A program made the position numbers and the translations under genes. The notes beneath the pieces were generated by a model. That model worked only from the letters and a program-made list of their open reading frames with translations, was not told the DNA's origin and searched no databases. Shown here piece by piece: positions 56,557 to 64,000 of a DNA stretch of 64,000 nucleotides (its first letter is position 1; every line of letters begins with the position of its first letter). The stretch covers positions 1,678,111-1,742,110 of the forward strand of contig NZ_JH601088.1 in the NCBI RefSeq assembly GCF_000245755.1, written 5' to 3'. This DNA comes from Helcococcus kunzii ATCC 51366. GTDB lineage: Bacteria > Bacillota > Clostridia > Tissierellales > Peptoniphilaceae.

Positions 56557-57438
56557 CTATTTACTTTCTACTTTAGAATATTTTTCAAATAAAATTTTGG
56601 TAAGTTCGTCATTAATCTCGTTGTCCGTATACTTGCTGTAAAATGTACACAATCTCATAATGAGCCTTCTATCGCCAATATAGACTGGTATAGCTTTTAG
56701 TCCTTCAATTTCCTTATATACAGCATCTAAATAATAGGCATTTTCTAATTTAAGTAATTTCAACGCTTGATCTCTATCATCCGCAAGGATAAAATCACTT
56801 TTCACACCCAAATAATTAATAAAATAATCTTTCTCTTCACATCTTCTATCTTTTGGCGTAACCAAGATACATTTCAACTCAGATAATTCTTCCATATCCA
56901 CCCTATCTTTTTTAGCAATAGGATTATCCTGTGAAACAAGTACAGAAAGGTTTAATTCTCTTAAGATATTATTCTCGTATTCTTGATTAAAATCTCTTCT
57001 TTGGTCATTCAAAGAAATATTTATTGTATCTCCAACTAATTCTTCATATAACTCATCATGTGAACCTTTAGATAAAGTAAATGAAATATTTTTATTTCTA
57101 TAAGTTAACTCCTCCAAAGCTTCATAAAGAATGGAATCATCAATAGTTCTTAAATATCCAATCCTTAAATGTTGCTTTGCATTCGCAATTTCCTTTACTT
57201 TATTTATCATTTCAACAGTATTTGATAACAAAATCTTACTTTCGTTATATAAATATTGTCCTGCCGGAGTTAATGTAAAAGATCGATTTTTCCTATCTAA
57301 AAGCTGAGCACCAAGTTGCTCTTCTAATAACTTAATCTGTTGAGAAATAGCAGATTGCGAAATATACATCTCTTCGGCCGCTTTAGTAAAACTATTTAAT
57401 TCTACAACTTTTATAAAATACTCAAATTGTTTATACAT
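56557..57438 (-). CDS. LysR family transcriptional regulator
   Basis: This regulator of about 293 residues has an N-terminal helix-turn-helix (SFTKAAEEMYISQSAISQQI) and a LysR substrate-binding domain. The start MYKQFEYFIKV at 57438 matches the usual LysR beginning and has GGAG 9 nt upstream. ATG 57453, five codons earlier, has only AAGAAATAG. Its target is unknown; the neighbouring HAD gene is one candidate. Confidence 0.87.
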   Translation of the reverse strand: MYKQFEYFIKVVELNSFTKAAEEMYISQSAISQQIKLLEEQLGAQLLDRKNRSFTLTPAGQYLYNESKILLSNTVEMINKVKEIANAKQHLRIGYLRTIDDSILYEALEELTYRNKNISFTLSKGSHDELYEELVGDTINISLNDQRRDFNQEYENNILRELNLSVLVSQDNPIAKKDRVDMEELSELKCILVTPKDRRCEEKDYFINYLGVKSDFILADDRDQALKLLKLENAYYLDAVYKEIEGLKAIPVYIGDRRLIMRLCTFYSKYTDNEINDELTKILFEKYSKVESK

Positions 57439-57620
57439 ATTTCTAAACTCCATATCTATTTCTTATAAAAACTATTAATATTACTTATATATACTATTTT
57501 ACTATTAGGTAATTATTATAACAATTAAAGTTTTAGTTAATATTGATAAGTTTTACTTATATAACATTATCTTTAATTTTTGTCGGAGTGGTCCTAAAAT
57601 TTTAGCGAACCTTAAAAGCA

Positions 57621-57668
57621 AAAAAATGACTCACCTCCATGTATAGACATTTTAGCGAGCCATTTTTC
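57621..57668 (-). terminator. Terminator after the GH18 gene
   Basis: On the minus strand AAATGGCTC pairs with GAGTCATTT (one mismatch) around a long loop, then T7. Confidence 0.6.
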
Positions 57669-57696
57669 ATTATTTAGTTGGAATTTAAGCTAAACT

Positions 57697-60600
57697 TTAT
57701 TTTTTGCCAATTAATTTACCTTCATTAGTAAATTTGTACCATCTTCCATCAATCCATTGTCTACCTGAAACTCTAGTACCAGTTCCTTTTCTGAAATAAG
57801 TCCAAGCACCGTCAATAAATTGCCATCCATAAGCAAGTGTACCTGAGCCAACTCTAAAGAATCTCCAGTTTCCATCAACAAATTGTTTTCCTTTTACCAT
57901 TGTTCCAGATGTTTTTCTAAAGAAGTATCTATATCCATTTTCCGGATTTGTCCACCAACCTTTATGATATCTTGCATTTGAGCCTTCTAAAGATAGCCAA
58001 ATCATGCCATTTTCCTTGAAGAATTGGTTGATTGATTCACCTTTATAGTTGAAGAATTTCCAAGTGTTGTTGATCCATTTCCATTCTGACTTAGCTTGTA
58101 CGCCTTTATCGAAGAATGTCCATTTATCTCCAACTTTTTCCCAACCATGTTTTACTTCTTTTTCTTTCTTTTCTAACTCTTCAATAGTCTTTGTCAGAGC
58201 CTCAATCTTAGCTTGATTTTCTTTCACTTCATTTTCAAAAGAAACAATTTTTTCATGTAATTTATTGATTTCTTCTTTATCTAATTTTACTTCAGACTCT
58301 AACTTAGCAATGCTTTCTTCAAGCATTTTCACTGTTTCATCTGATTCTTCAAGCAATAATTCAAGCTGACCTTCTAAACCATTGATTCTATCTTTCAATT
58401 CATTAACTTCTTCTTTAGATGCGCCATTCTTTTCTAATTCAGTTAATTTATCTTCTAATTCTTTATTAAGATTTTCAAGTTGTGCAATCTTTTCATCTTG
58501 AACCTTTGTAGACACACCAATTGTAATTACAGTATCTTTTCTTTCTTGAATTGTCACTGTCTTGTAGTCTTTATCAAGTTCTCTAGTATCTTCCTCACCA
58601 TCTTTTATAGTAATGATATAACGATTTTCCTTGATACCAACTTGACCTTGTTCTACATTTTGTTTTCCAAGTTCTAGATTTTTATCCAATTTTACAATGA
58701 TTTCATTAGGTTCAACTTCTCTAACATAATCAAACATTGTAATTTCAGCAGTACCCAATTTCACAACTGGCGCTTTACCTTCTTTAACCACAACTTCCTT
58801 AACACTTGGTTCCAATAAATTACCTGTCTTTTCGTCCACTTTGTAGACAATATCATTTCTAGTAATTCTATCTTCACCTTTAACCATTTCAGTTGTACCA
58901 GCAGGAATGTTTGCATCTTCTTCGATAACTTGTGGTAATGGATTTGAAACTTCTTCACCTTGAGATACATTTCCAATAACAACAATTTCATCTTGGCTAG
59001 CAGTTACTTCGCCACTTTCTGAAACACTACCATCCTTACCTTCTTGAATGGTCTTTCTTTCATTAATTTTCAATGTATATTCTGGCTTTTTAACTTCTGA
59101 ATATGCTACAAATCTTGTCTTATAGATTAGTGAGAATGCTTGTTCTAAATCTTTTAGTGCTTTTTCAAGCTTTTCAGTCATTGCTGAAATTTCTTCTTGA
59201 TCTTTAGCTTTGTCAACTAATGCTCTAGCTTCATCTAGCACTTTATCATAATTTTCTTTAGCTTTTACTCTATTGTTAATGTAGATTTCTTCTTTTTTAG
59301 CTTCTTCAGCTTTTGAAATAGCTTTATTTAGTGCTTCATAATTTAATTCAACTTTTTCATTTACTTTTACACTTACTTCAACTGTAGTTGTTGAATTATC
59401 AGGATATTTCACAGTTGCTTTTACCGTGAAGTCGCCTGATTCTTTGCCAGTTGGAAGTGTATTTTCTTCAACTTCAATTGTATATGAAGTTTCTTCCTTA
59501 TAGTTTTCAATTTTGATCGCTTTTTCGATGTCTTCTTGTGTTGTTGCTTGCCCAAAATCTTTTGTGATAGGTTCTGATTTAACTTCGTATTTATCTTTGA
59601 TTTCTTCTTTTTGGCTTGGTTCAACACGTGATCCTAGAAGTTGAAGTTCAGTTGCTGTTGGGAATTTAACCCCACCGCCTCTAACTGTTTCAACTTTTAT
59701 TCTCCAATATCTTCCTTGAGTTGGGTCAATTTCCACTTGATAAACATCTTTAGCAATTGACATAGTGTGAACTGTTTTCCAATTTGATTCTTTCTTTAAT
59801 TCGTTATATTCATTTTGTTTTGTTATCTCAATTTTAGGATCTATAACTTCAAATTTCACAGTTTCTAAATCATTATCTGGACCTGATCCAGTCTTATTCA
59901 CAAATGATGAATTATACAATCTTATCATTGAAACTTCTGAATTCTCACCAATATCAAATACATAAGATATAGGAGCACTCCAAGCTAATAATGCTGATTT
60001 AGTTAGGTCACCATCAAATATTGCATGTTGTTTTTCACTAGATAGTTTAACCGCAGCATTTAACGCTAAATTCTCTAATAATTGTTTTTCTTTACCAATT
60101 ATAACTTTAGCATCATATTTTTTTACACCATTTTGTAAAATTTCAATAAAGTAAGTTTCTTCTTTAACTCTGCTTACTTCATTTCCAGGAATTACTTCAC
60201 TTATCGAATTTCTTATTTTAAATGTAAAACCTTCATAGTTTTTCTTAATGTCTTCAAAATTTACATTTGATTTAATATACTTTCTGCCAAACACTTCTTC
60301 ATTCTTTAATGCATGTAACTTTGATTCATCAGAAATATCTGTACCTTGTGCAGTTACAGTTTGTGTCAATAATGCATTAAGATCATAGTTTGCTTCTGGA
60401 TGAATTTCAAGTTTAACTGTATCTGGAGCAAGCTTTTCTGGATAATATCCTAAAATATCTTGTTCTTCAAATGCAAATACTGACTTATCATCTTTCTTTT
60501 GTGTTTGCATGATATTTTTGTGTAATGCATCAAGAATTTTTCTATTTTCTGTATCTTTGCTTAAATCCAATCTATTATTAGATAAATCAACTTTTGTTAA

Positions 60601-62241
60601 TTTAGTCATTTGTTCTGGATTTTCAATGTTTAATTTTTCTAAGTTCATATTAGATAAATCTAAAACTTCAAGATTCACTAATCCTTTTAATGTTAAACTT
60701 TTAATATTTTTTAATTTATTTAATCCAGTTAAATCTTTAATTTCAGGATCATCTAAAACTAAATCACCATTAAATCTTCCAATATTACCTTTATATTTGC
60801 TAACTTTTTGAATGATTTGATTCCTTAAAGCTTCATCTTTAAAATCTGTATTATCTATTATTTCATATTCGTTCTTTTCTTCTAAAATATTTTTTAACTG
60901 TTTGGAATATGCATAGTCAGTAGATTTTAAGTCATCAGAATCACTCTTACCAGGTCTATTTGCTCTTACCCATGCTTCAATATCAATATCTTTTCCATTT
61001 GTAGTATATTTGCTATATTCATCGTACATTCTTTGCGCTTCTTCTCTTGATGGATGAGCAACCCCATCTCTATCAACAGCGTAGCTAAATACTCCACCTT
61101 TCAAACCAAATTGATGTTGCCATCTAGCATATCTTGCAGCTCTAGAATCCTTAAATTCACCTTCTTCAAAGAACCCTTTTTTATCATAGTTTCCATCTGA
61201 TTTTTGAATTTTTTCAACTTTACCTTCTGTAGTAGGTATATCATACCATCTATTGTTATCAATTAATGGTGGATTTAAAATTCTAGTAGTATATGAGTTT
61301 TCTTCATAGAAAGAAAAACCAATCATTATCTTTTCAGTTGGGATTAAACTTGAAAAAGTTTCAAATAAAGTTAAACCTTTATTTTCCTCATATTTTGATA
61401 ATGTTTTATAATCTGCACTATTCTTAAATTCTTCTGTATTTTGGTATTCTGAATTTTTACCATATAGTTGGATTAAAACTAAATCAAACTTATCTTTGTG
61501 TTTTTCGAATGCAGGGTGGAAAGCAGAAAAAGTTGTATCATAAATAAAGATTTTTTCATTTCCGCTTTTTGGACCAATTTCTTTTGAAAGTAATTCTAGT
61601 ACTTTATCATATTGGTCTTGATGAGGTTGAAATTCATCAAAAGTTTTTTCCATATCTATATCGATACCATCAAAACCATACATGTTCATATAGTATTTCA
61701 AAATGAATTCAACTCTTTTTTTATTACCTTCATCTGTATTTGGGAATCTTAAAACGTTTCTTTCACTTCTAGAATTATAGTAAAGATATTCCTTAAATTC
61801 TTTTTCTATATCATCTTTTAAAATTAAGTTATAGTAAATATCATCATAAAGTATATGTGCAAAGATTGATCCTACCACTTTTTGTCCATTTCCATGTAAT
61901 TTTTCAACATATTCCTTCATTACATTTGTAGGGATTCTTGCCATTTCATTATCATAGAATGCTAAAACTAAATCTACTTCTTTAGGTATATCACCCATTC
62001 TTGTATCAGGATGTTTCCAATTTGGTACATCTGTAGAAGCTTTGTCATTCCACACTCTGTAATAACCACCATTTATTGGTGTTTTTTCTTCTAACCATTT
62101 TTCAGTCAACGGTCTTTTTGTTGTTGAAGTTTCAACTTCTGTTGGACTTGCAGCTTCAACCTTATTTTCTCTTAAATTTATCGAACTAAATAGTAAAATA
62201 AATGCTAATAATAAGCTTACTATCCTTTTTGTCGTCTTCAT
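57697..62241 (-). CDS. EndoS-like secreted GH18 endo-beta-N-acetylglucosaminidase
   Basis: This 1514-residue secreted enzyme has a signal peptide (1-31), GH18 barrel (about 50-415) with the catalytic block DGIDIDME (191-198, Glu198), LRR domain (about 460-570), hybrid-Ig-like domain (about 600-735) and a CBM/F5-8-like domain (about 735-870). It then extends past EndoS with a Rib/YPDG-like domain (about 880-965), FIVAR-type helices (about 970-1040), G5-like beta repeats (about 1045-1250), a coiled coil (about 1250-1345) and the aromatic wall module (1346-1514). Blocks shared with streptococcal EndoS include [36 protein letters not shown] and [14 protein letters not shown]. EndoS cuts the N-glycan of IgG Fc; IgG specificity here is inferred. 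Confidence 0.92.
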   Translation of the reverse strand: MKTTKRIVSLLLAFILLFSSINLRENKVEAASPTEVETSTTKRPLTEKWLEEKTPINGGYYRVWNDKASTDVPNWKHPDTRMGDIPKEVDLVLAFYDNEMARIPTNVMKEYVEKLHGNGQKVVGSIFAHILYDDIYYNLILKDDIEKEFKEYLYYNSRSERNVLRFPNTDEGNKKRVEFILKYYMNMYGFDGIDIDMEKTFDEFQPHQDQYDKVLELLSKEIGPKSGNEKIFIYDTTFSAFHPAFEKHKDKFDLVLIQLYGKNSEYQNTEEFKNSADYKTLSKYEENKGLTLFETFSSLIPTEKIMIGFSFYEENSYTTRILNPPLIDNNRWYDIPTTEGKVEKIQKSDGNYDKKGFFEEGEFKDSRAARYARWQHQFGLKGGVFSYAVDRDGVAHPSREEAQRMYDEYSKYTTNGKDIDIEAWVRANRPGKSDSDDLKSTDYAYSKQLKNILEEKNEYEIIDNTDFKDEALRNQIIQKVSKYKGNIGRFNGDLVLDDPEIKDLTGLNKLKNIKSLTLKGLVNLEVLDLSNMNLEKLNIENPEQMTKLTKVDLSNNRLDLSKDTENRKILDALHKNIMQTQKKDDKSVFAFEEQDILGYYPEKLAPDTVKLEIHPEANYDLNALLTQTVTAQGTDISDESKLHALKNEEVFGRKYIKSNVNFEDIKKNYEGFTFKIRNSISEVIPGNEVSRVKEETYFIEILQNGVKKYDAKVIIGKEKQLLENLALNAAVKLSSEKQHAIFDGDLTKSALLAWSAPISYVFDIGENSEVSMIRLYNSSFVNKTGSGPDNDLETVKFEVIDPKIEITKQNEYNELKKESNWKTVHTMSIAKDVYQVEIDPTQGRYWRIKVETVRGGGVKFPTATELQLLGSRVEPSQKEEIKDKYEVKSEPITKDFGQATTQEDIEKAIKIENYKEETSYTIEVEENTLPTGKESGDFTVKATVKYPDNSTTTVEVSVKVNEKVELNYEALNKAISKAEEAKKEEIYINNRVKAKENYDKVLDEARALVDKAKDQEEISAMTEKLEKALKDLEQAFSLIYKTRFVAYSEVKKPEYTLKINERKTIQEGKDGSVSESGEVTASQDEIVVIGNVSQGEEVSNPLPQVIEEDANIPAGTTEMVKGEDRITRNDIVYKVDEKTGNLLEPSVKEVVVKEGKAPVVKLGTAEITMFDYVREVEPNEIIVKLDKNLELGKQNVEQGQVGIKENRYIITIKDGEEDTRELDKDYKTVTIQERKDTVITIGVSTKVQDEKIAQLENLNKELEDKLTELEKNGASKEEVNELKDRINGLEGQLELLLEESDETVKMLEESIAKLESEVKLDKEEINKLHEKIVSFENEVKENQAKIEALTKTIEELEKKEKEVKHGWEKVGDKWTFFDKGVQAKSEWKWINNTWKFFNYKGESINQFFKENGMIWLSLEGSNARYHKGWWTNPENGYRYFFRKTSGTMVKGKQFVDGNWRFFRVGSGTLAYGWQFIDGAWTYFRKGTGTRVSGRQWIDGRWYKFTNEGKLIGKK

Positions 62242-62700
62242 TTTTCCTCCTAAAATATATATATCGATTATTACGAATAGATATTATCATGTTATATGAC
62301 AAATGTATAATGGATAGTCGATTTAGATTTAATTTTACAATTAAAGGTAAATCGTTCTAATTATCAGAAAGCATTTTCATATATTTGCACATTTTCATAA
62401 TTGTTTCATACTCCAATGATTTTTCATATTTTAATAATTATTATATTCTTGAACACATTAACATTGATTAAATTTTAACTACAAATAACAAAATAACTTA
62501 GTTTTTTGTGTCAAAACCCTCTGTAATATTTCAATAAATTTATTCATAAACATCGTATAAATAATGTATATGATTATTTTTCTTTTGTATTTTCTATAAA
62601 AAGATTATTTTCACAATAAACAGGTATAATAATATATGTAATGTAAATTAGCATTTTACTAATTTAACAGTTATGAAATATTAAAATATCACATTCAAGA
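62242..62700. other. AT-rich intergenic region between EndoS-like and flavin reductase genes
   Basis: The 460-bp gap is very AT-rich. I find no credible gene, hairpin terminator or repeat array. TATAAT at 62625-62630 may be the -10 of the flavin reductase operon but its -35 is weak. A minus-strand promoter for the GH18 gene is expected but not clear. Confidence 0.5.
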
Positions 62701-62712
62701 GGAGGATGGACG

Positions 62713-63324
62713 ATGAGAAAGATCATTGGTTTAGTTGGCACAAATTCGATTAAATCAACCAATAGACAATTACTTCAATTTATTCAGAAACATTTTGACG
62801 ACAAAGCAGAAATTGAATTATTGGAAATTAAAGATTTACCTATGTTTAACAAACCTAAAGAAATGAAGATTCCAAATTTAGCAAAAGAAATGGCCAGAAA
62901 AATAGAAGAAGCTGATGGGGTTATTATTTCAACACCTGAATACGATCATGCATCCCCTGCCGTTTTGATGAATGCAATAGCTTGGTTATCCTATGGAATC
63001 TATCCATTCCTAAATAAACCGGTGGTAATAACTGGCGCTTCTTATGGAACTTTAGGTACATCAAGAGCTCAAAGTCAGTTGGCACGCATTCTTAACGCTC
63101 CAGAAGTAAGAGCTCGAATCATGCCAGGTAATGAATTTCTTTTGAGCCATTCACTTGAAGCATTTGATGAGAATGGCAATATTAAAAATGAAAAACAAGT
63201 GAAAAGTCTAGAGCAAATTTTTGATGACTTCTTGCTTTTTATTGATTTTACAGAACAATTAGTTGAAGCGAAGAAGAAAGCAGAAAAAGAAGCTAAAAAC
63301 TTTTCTTGGGAAAAGTCTAAATAG
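62713..63324 (+). CDS. NADPH-dependent FMN reductase family protein
   Basis: This 203-residue flavodoxin-fold protein has IIGLVGTNSIKSTNRQLLQF at the FMN-phosphate loop, ISTPEYDHASPAVLMNAIAW (the usual PEYNxSxPxxLKNAIDW motif in altered form) and GASYGTLGTSRAQ. It should bind FMN and reduce it or other acceptors. AGAGGAGGATGGACG precedes the start. It is paired with a paralogue 14 bp downstream. Confidence 0.87.
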   Translation: MRKIIGLVGTNSIKSTNRQLLQFIQKHFDDKAEIELLEIKDLPMFNKPKEMKIPNLAKEMARKIEEADGVIISTPEYDHASPAVLMNAIAWLSYGIYPFLNKPVVITGASYGTLGTSRAQSQLARILNAPEVRARIMPGNEFLLSHSLEAFDENGNIKNEKQVKSLEQIFDDFLLFIDFTEQLVEAKKKAEKEAKNFSWEKSK

Positions 63325-63338
63325 AAGGAGAGCTTATT

Positions 63339-64000
63339 GTGAAAATTATCGGAATCGTTGGCTCAAATGCCGAAATATCATACAATAGAAAATTATTACA
63401 ATTTGTACAAAAGAACTTTAACGAGATGTTTGAAATGGAGATTCTTGAAATCAAGGACGTACCAATGTTTAATCAAAGTGACGACCAATCTCATAGTTTC
63501 CCCGTGCAATATATTTATAATAAATTAATCCGCGCTGATGGTGTCATTATCTCAACTCCAGAGCATAATCATACCATTCCGGCTGCTCTAAAGAGCACTT
63601 TAGAATGGCTATCTTTCAAACTTCATCCTTTAGAAAATAAGCCAGTAATGATAATTGGAGCATCCTATCTTGATCAAGGTACTTCAAGGGCTCAGTTGGA
63701 TTTACGTAAAATACTGGATGCGCCTGGTGTGAATGCTTATGTGCTTCCGGGAAATGAGTTTTTACTTGGCGAAGCAAAAGAGGCTTTCGATGAAATGGGA
63801 AATATTAAAAATGAAAAAACTGTTAGTTTCCTAAAATCATGTTTAGAAAATTTTGTAAAATTTGTTGAGGTTGTTAAGCCATTACGTAAACCACTTCCAA
63901 CACCAGAAGAAGACCTATTCTGTGAGGGTTCCATTTCTACAACAATCAAGGAAGTAGATCCTGATGATCCGGAATGGGTTGAAAAAGTTGCAAAGCTTAC
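63339..64000 (+). CDS. NADPH-dependent FMN reductase family protein (partial, runs off window)
   Basis: The frame opens at GTG 63339, 8 nt after AAGGAG, and stays open to the window end (over 220 residues). It reads MKIIGIVGSNAEISYNRKLL, ISTPEHNHTIPAALKSTLEW and GASYLDQGTSRAQLDLRKI, clearly paralogous to the preceding protein. After the flavodoxin fold it continues with PLRKPLPTPEEDLFCEG, so it is longer than its neighbour and may carry an extra domain. The two probably form one operon. Confidence 0.85.
   Translation, partial: MKIIGIVGSNAEISYNRKLLQFVQKNFNEMFEMEILEIKDVPMFNQSDDQSHSFPVQYIYNKLIRADGVIISTPEHNHTIPAALKSTLEWLSFKLHPLENKPVMIIGASYLDQGTSRAQLDLRKILDAPGVNAYVLPGNEFLLGEAKEAFDEMGNIKNEKTVSFLKSCLENFVKFVEVVKPLRKPLPTPEEDLFCEGSISTTIKEVDPDDPEWVEKVAKL

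Overview
The window is low-GC, AT-rich DNA with Gram-positive signals throughout: strong AGGAGG-type ribosome sites, lipoprotein signal peptides, an LtaS/MdoB-type sulfatase-fold enzyme, several PTS loci and a dlt-like cluster. Large secreted host-glycan hydrolases end in a shared aromatic repeat module. Together this suggests a host-associated Firmicute, most like anaerobic cocci of the Peptoniphilaceae (Anaerococcus/Helcococcus type). The family is an inference and the genus is not resolved. No rRNA, tRNA, CRISPR array, integrase or transposase was seen.

Layout. 1-3.9 kb: a methylthioribose/5-deoxyribose salvage operon (partial class II aldolase, MtnK-like kinase, NhaC-family transporter) with a divergent DeoR regulator and a four-box operator. 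4-4.7 kb: two decayed genes. 4.8-8.2 kb: a small anchored protein, TrhO tRNA hydroxylase and an LtaS-like enzyme. 8.3-12.1 kb: an allose/allulose-type PTS operon (EIIBC, RpiB, AlsE-like epimerase) with a LacI repressor and a clear promoter/operator. 12.1-13.1 kb: an alpha/beta hydrolase. 13.2-18.4 kb: a mannose-family PTS with an FrlB-like deglycase and a HAD phosphatase under a GntR regulator, probably for fructosamines. 18.4-25.4 kb: a degenerate receiver protein, a split chromate-transporter pair, a BspA-like LRR surface protein, an AEC transporter and a SIMPL protein.

25.5-38 kb is a galacto-N-biose system. A secreted GH101 endo-alpha-N-acetylgalactosaminidase can cut core-1 disaccharide from mucin-type glycans, an ABC importer can take it up, and a GH112 phosphorylase can split it inside the cell. 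A 59-residue membrane protein sits in the operon. 38-42.9 kb: PhoH-like ATPase, Hsp20, a zinc-ribbon protein, a histidine phosphatase and a lipoprotein esterase gene broken by an in-frame stop. 43.5-49.8 kb: a dlt-like operon (adenylating ligase, GNAT, carrier protein, MBOAT, two SGNH proteins) whose ligase lacks the cysteine tied to D-alanine selection. 50-55.2 kb: a phosphonate-type ABC importer with a cytoplasmic 5'-nucleotidase-like enzyme. 55.7-57.5 kb: a Cof-type HAD phosphatase and a LysR regulator. 57.7-62.2 kb: a very large EndoS-like GH18 endoglycosidase. 62.7-64 kb: tandem flavin reductases, the second cut by the window end.

The gene-poor gaps hold several sequence-unrelated families of short palindromic repeats (20.4, 23.0, 43.1 and 55.3-55.6 kb). 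Most of them repeat every 52-53 bp, about five helical turns. This shared architecture is not explained by any feature type I know and is the most unusual non-coding signal here.
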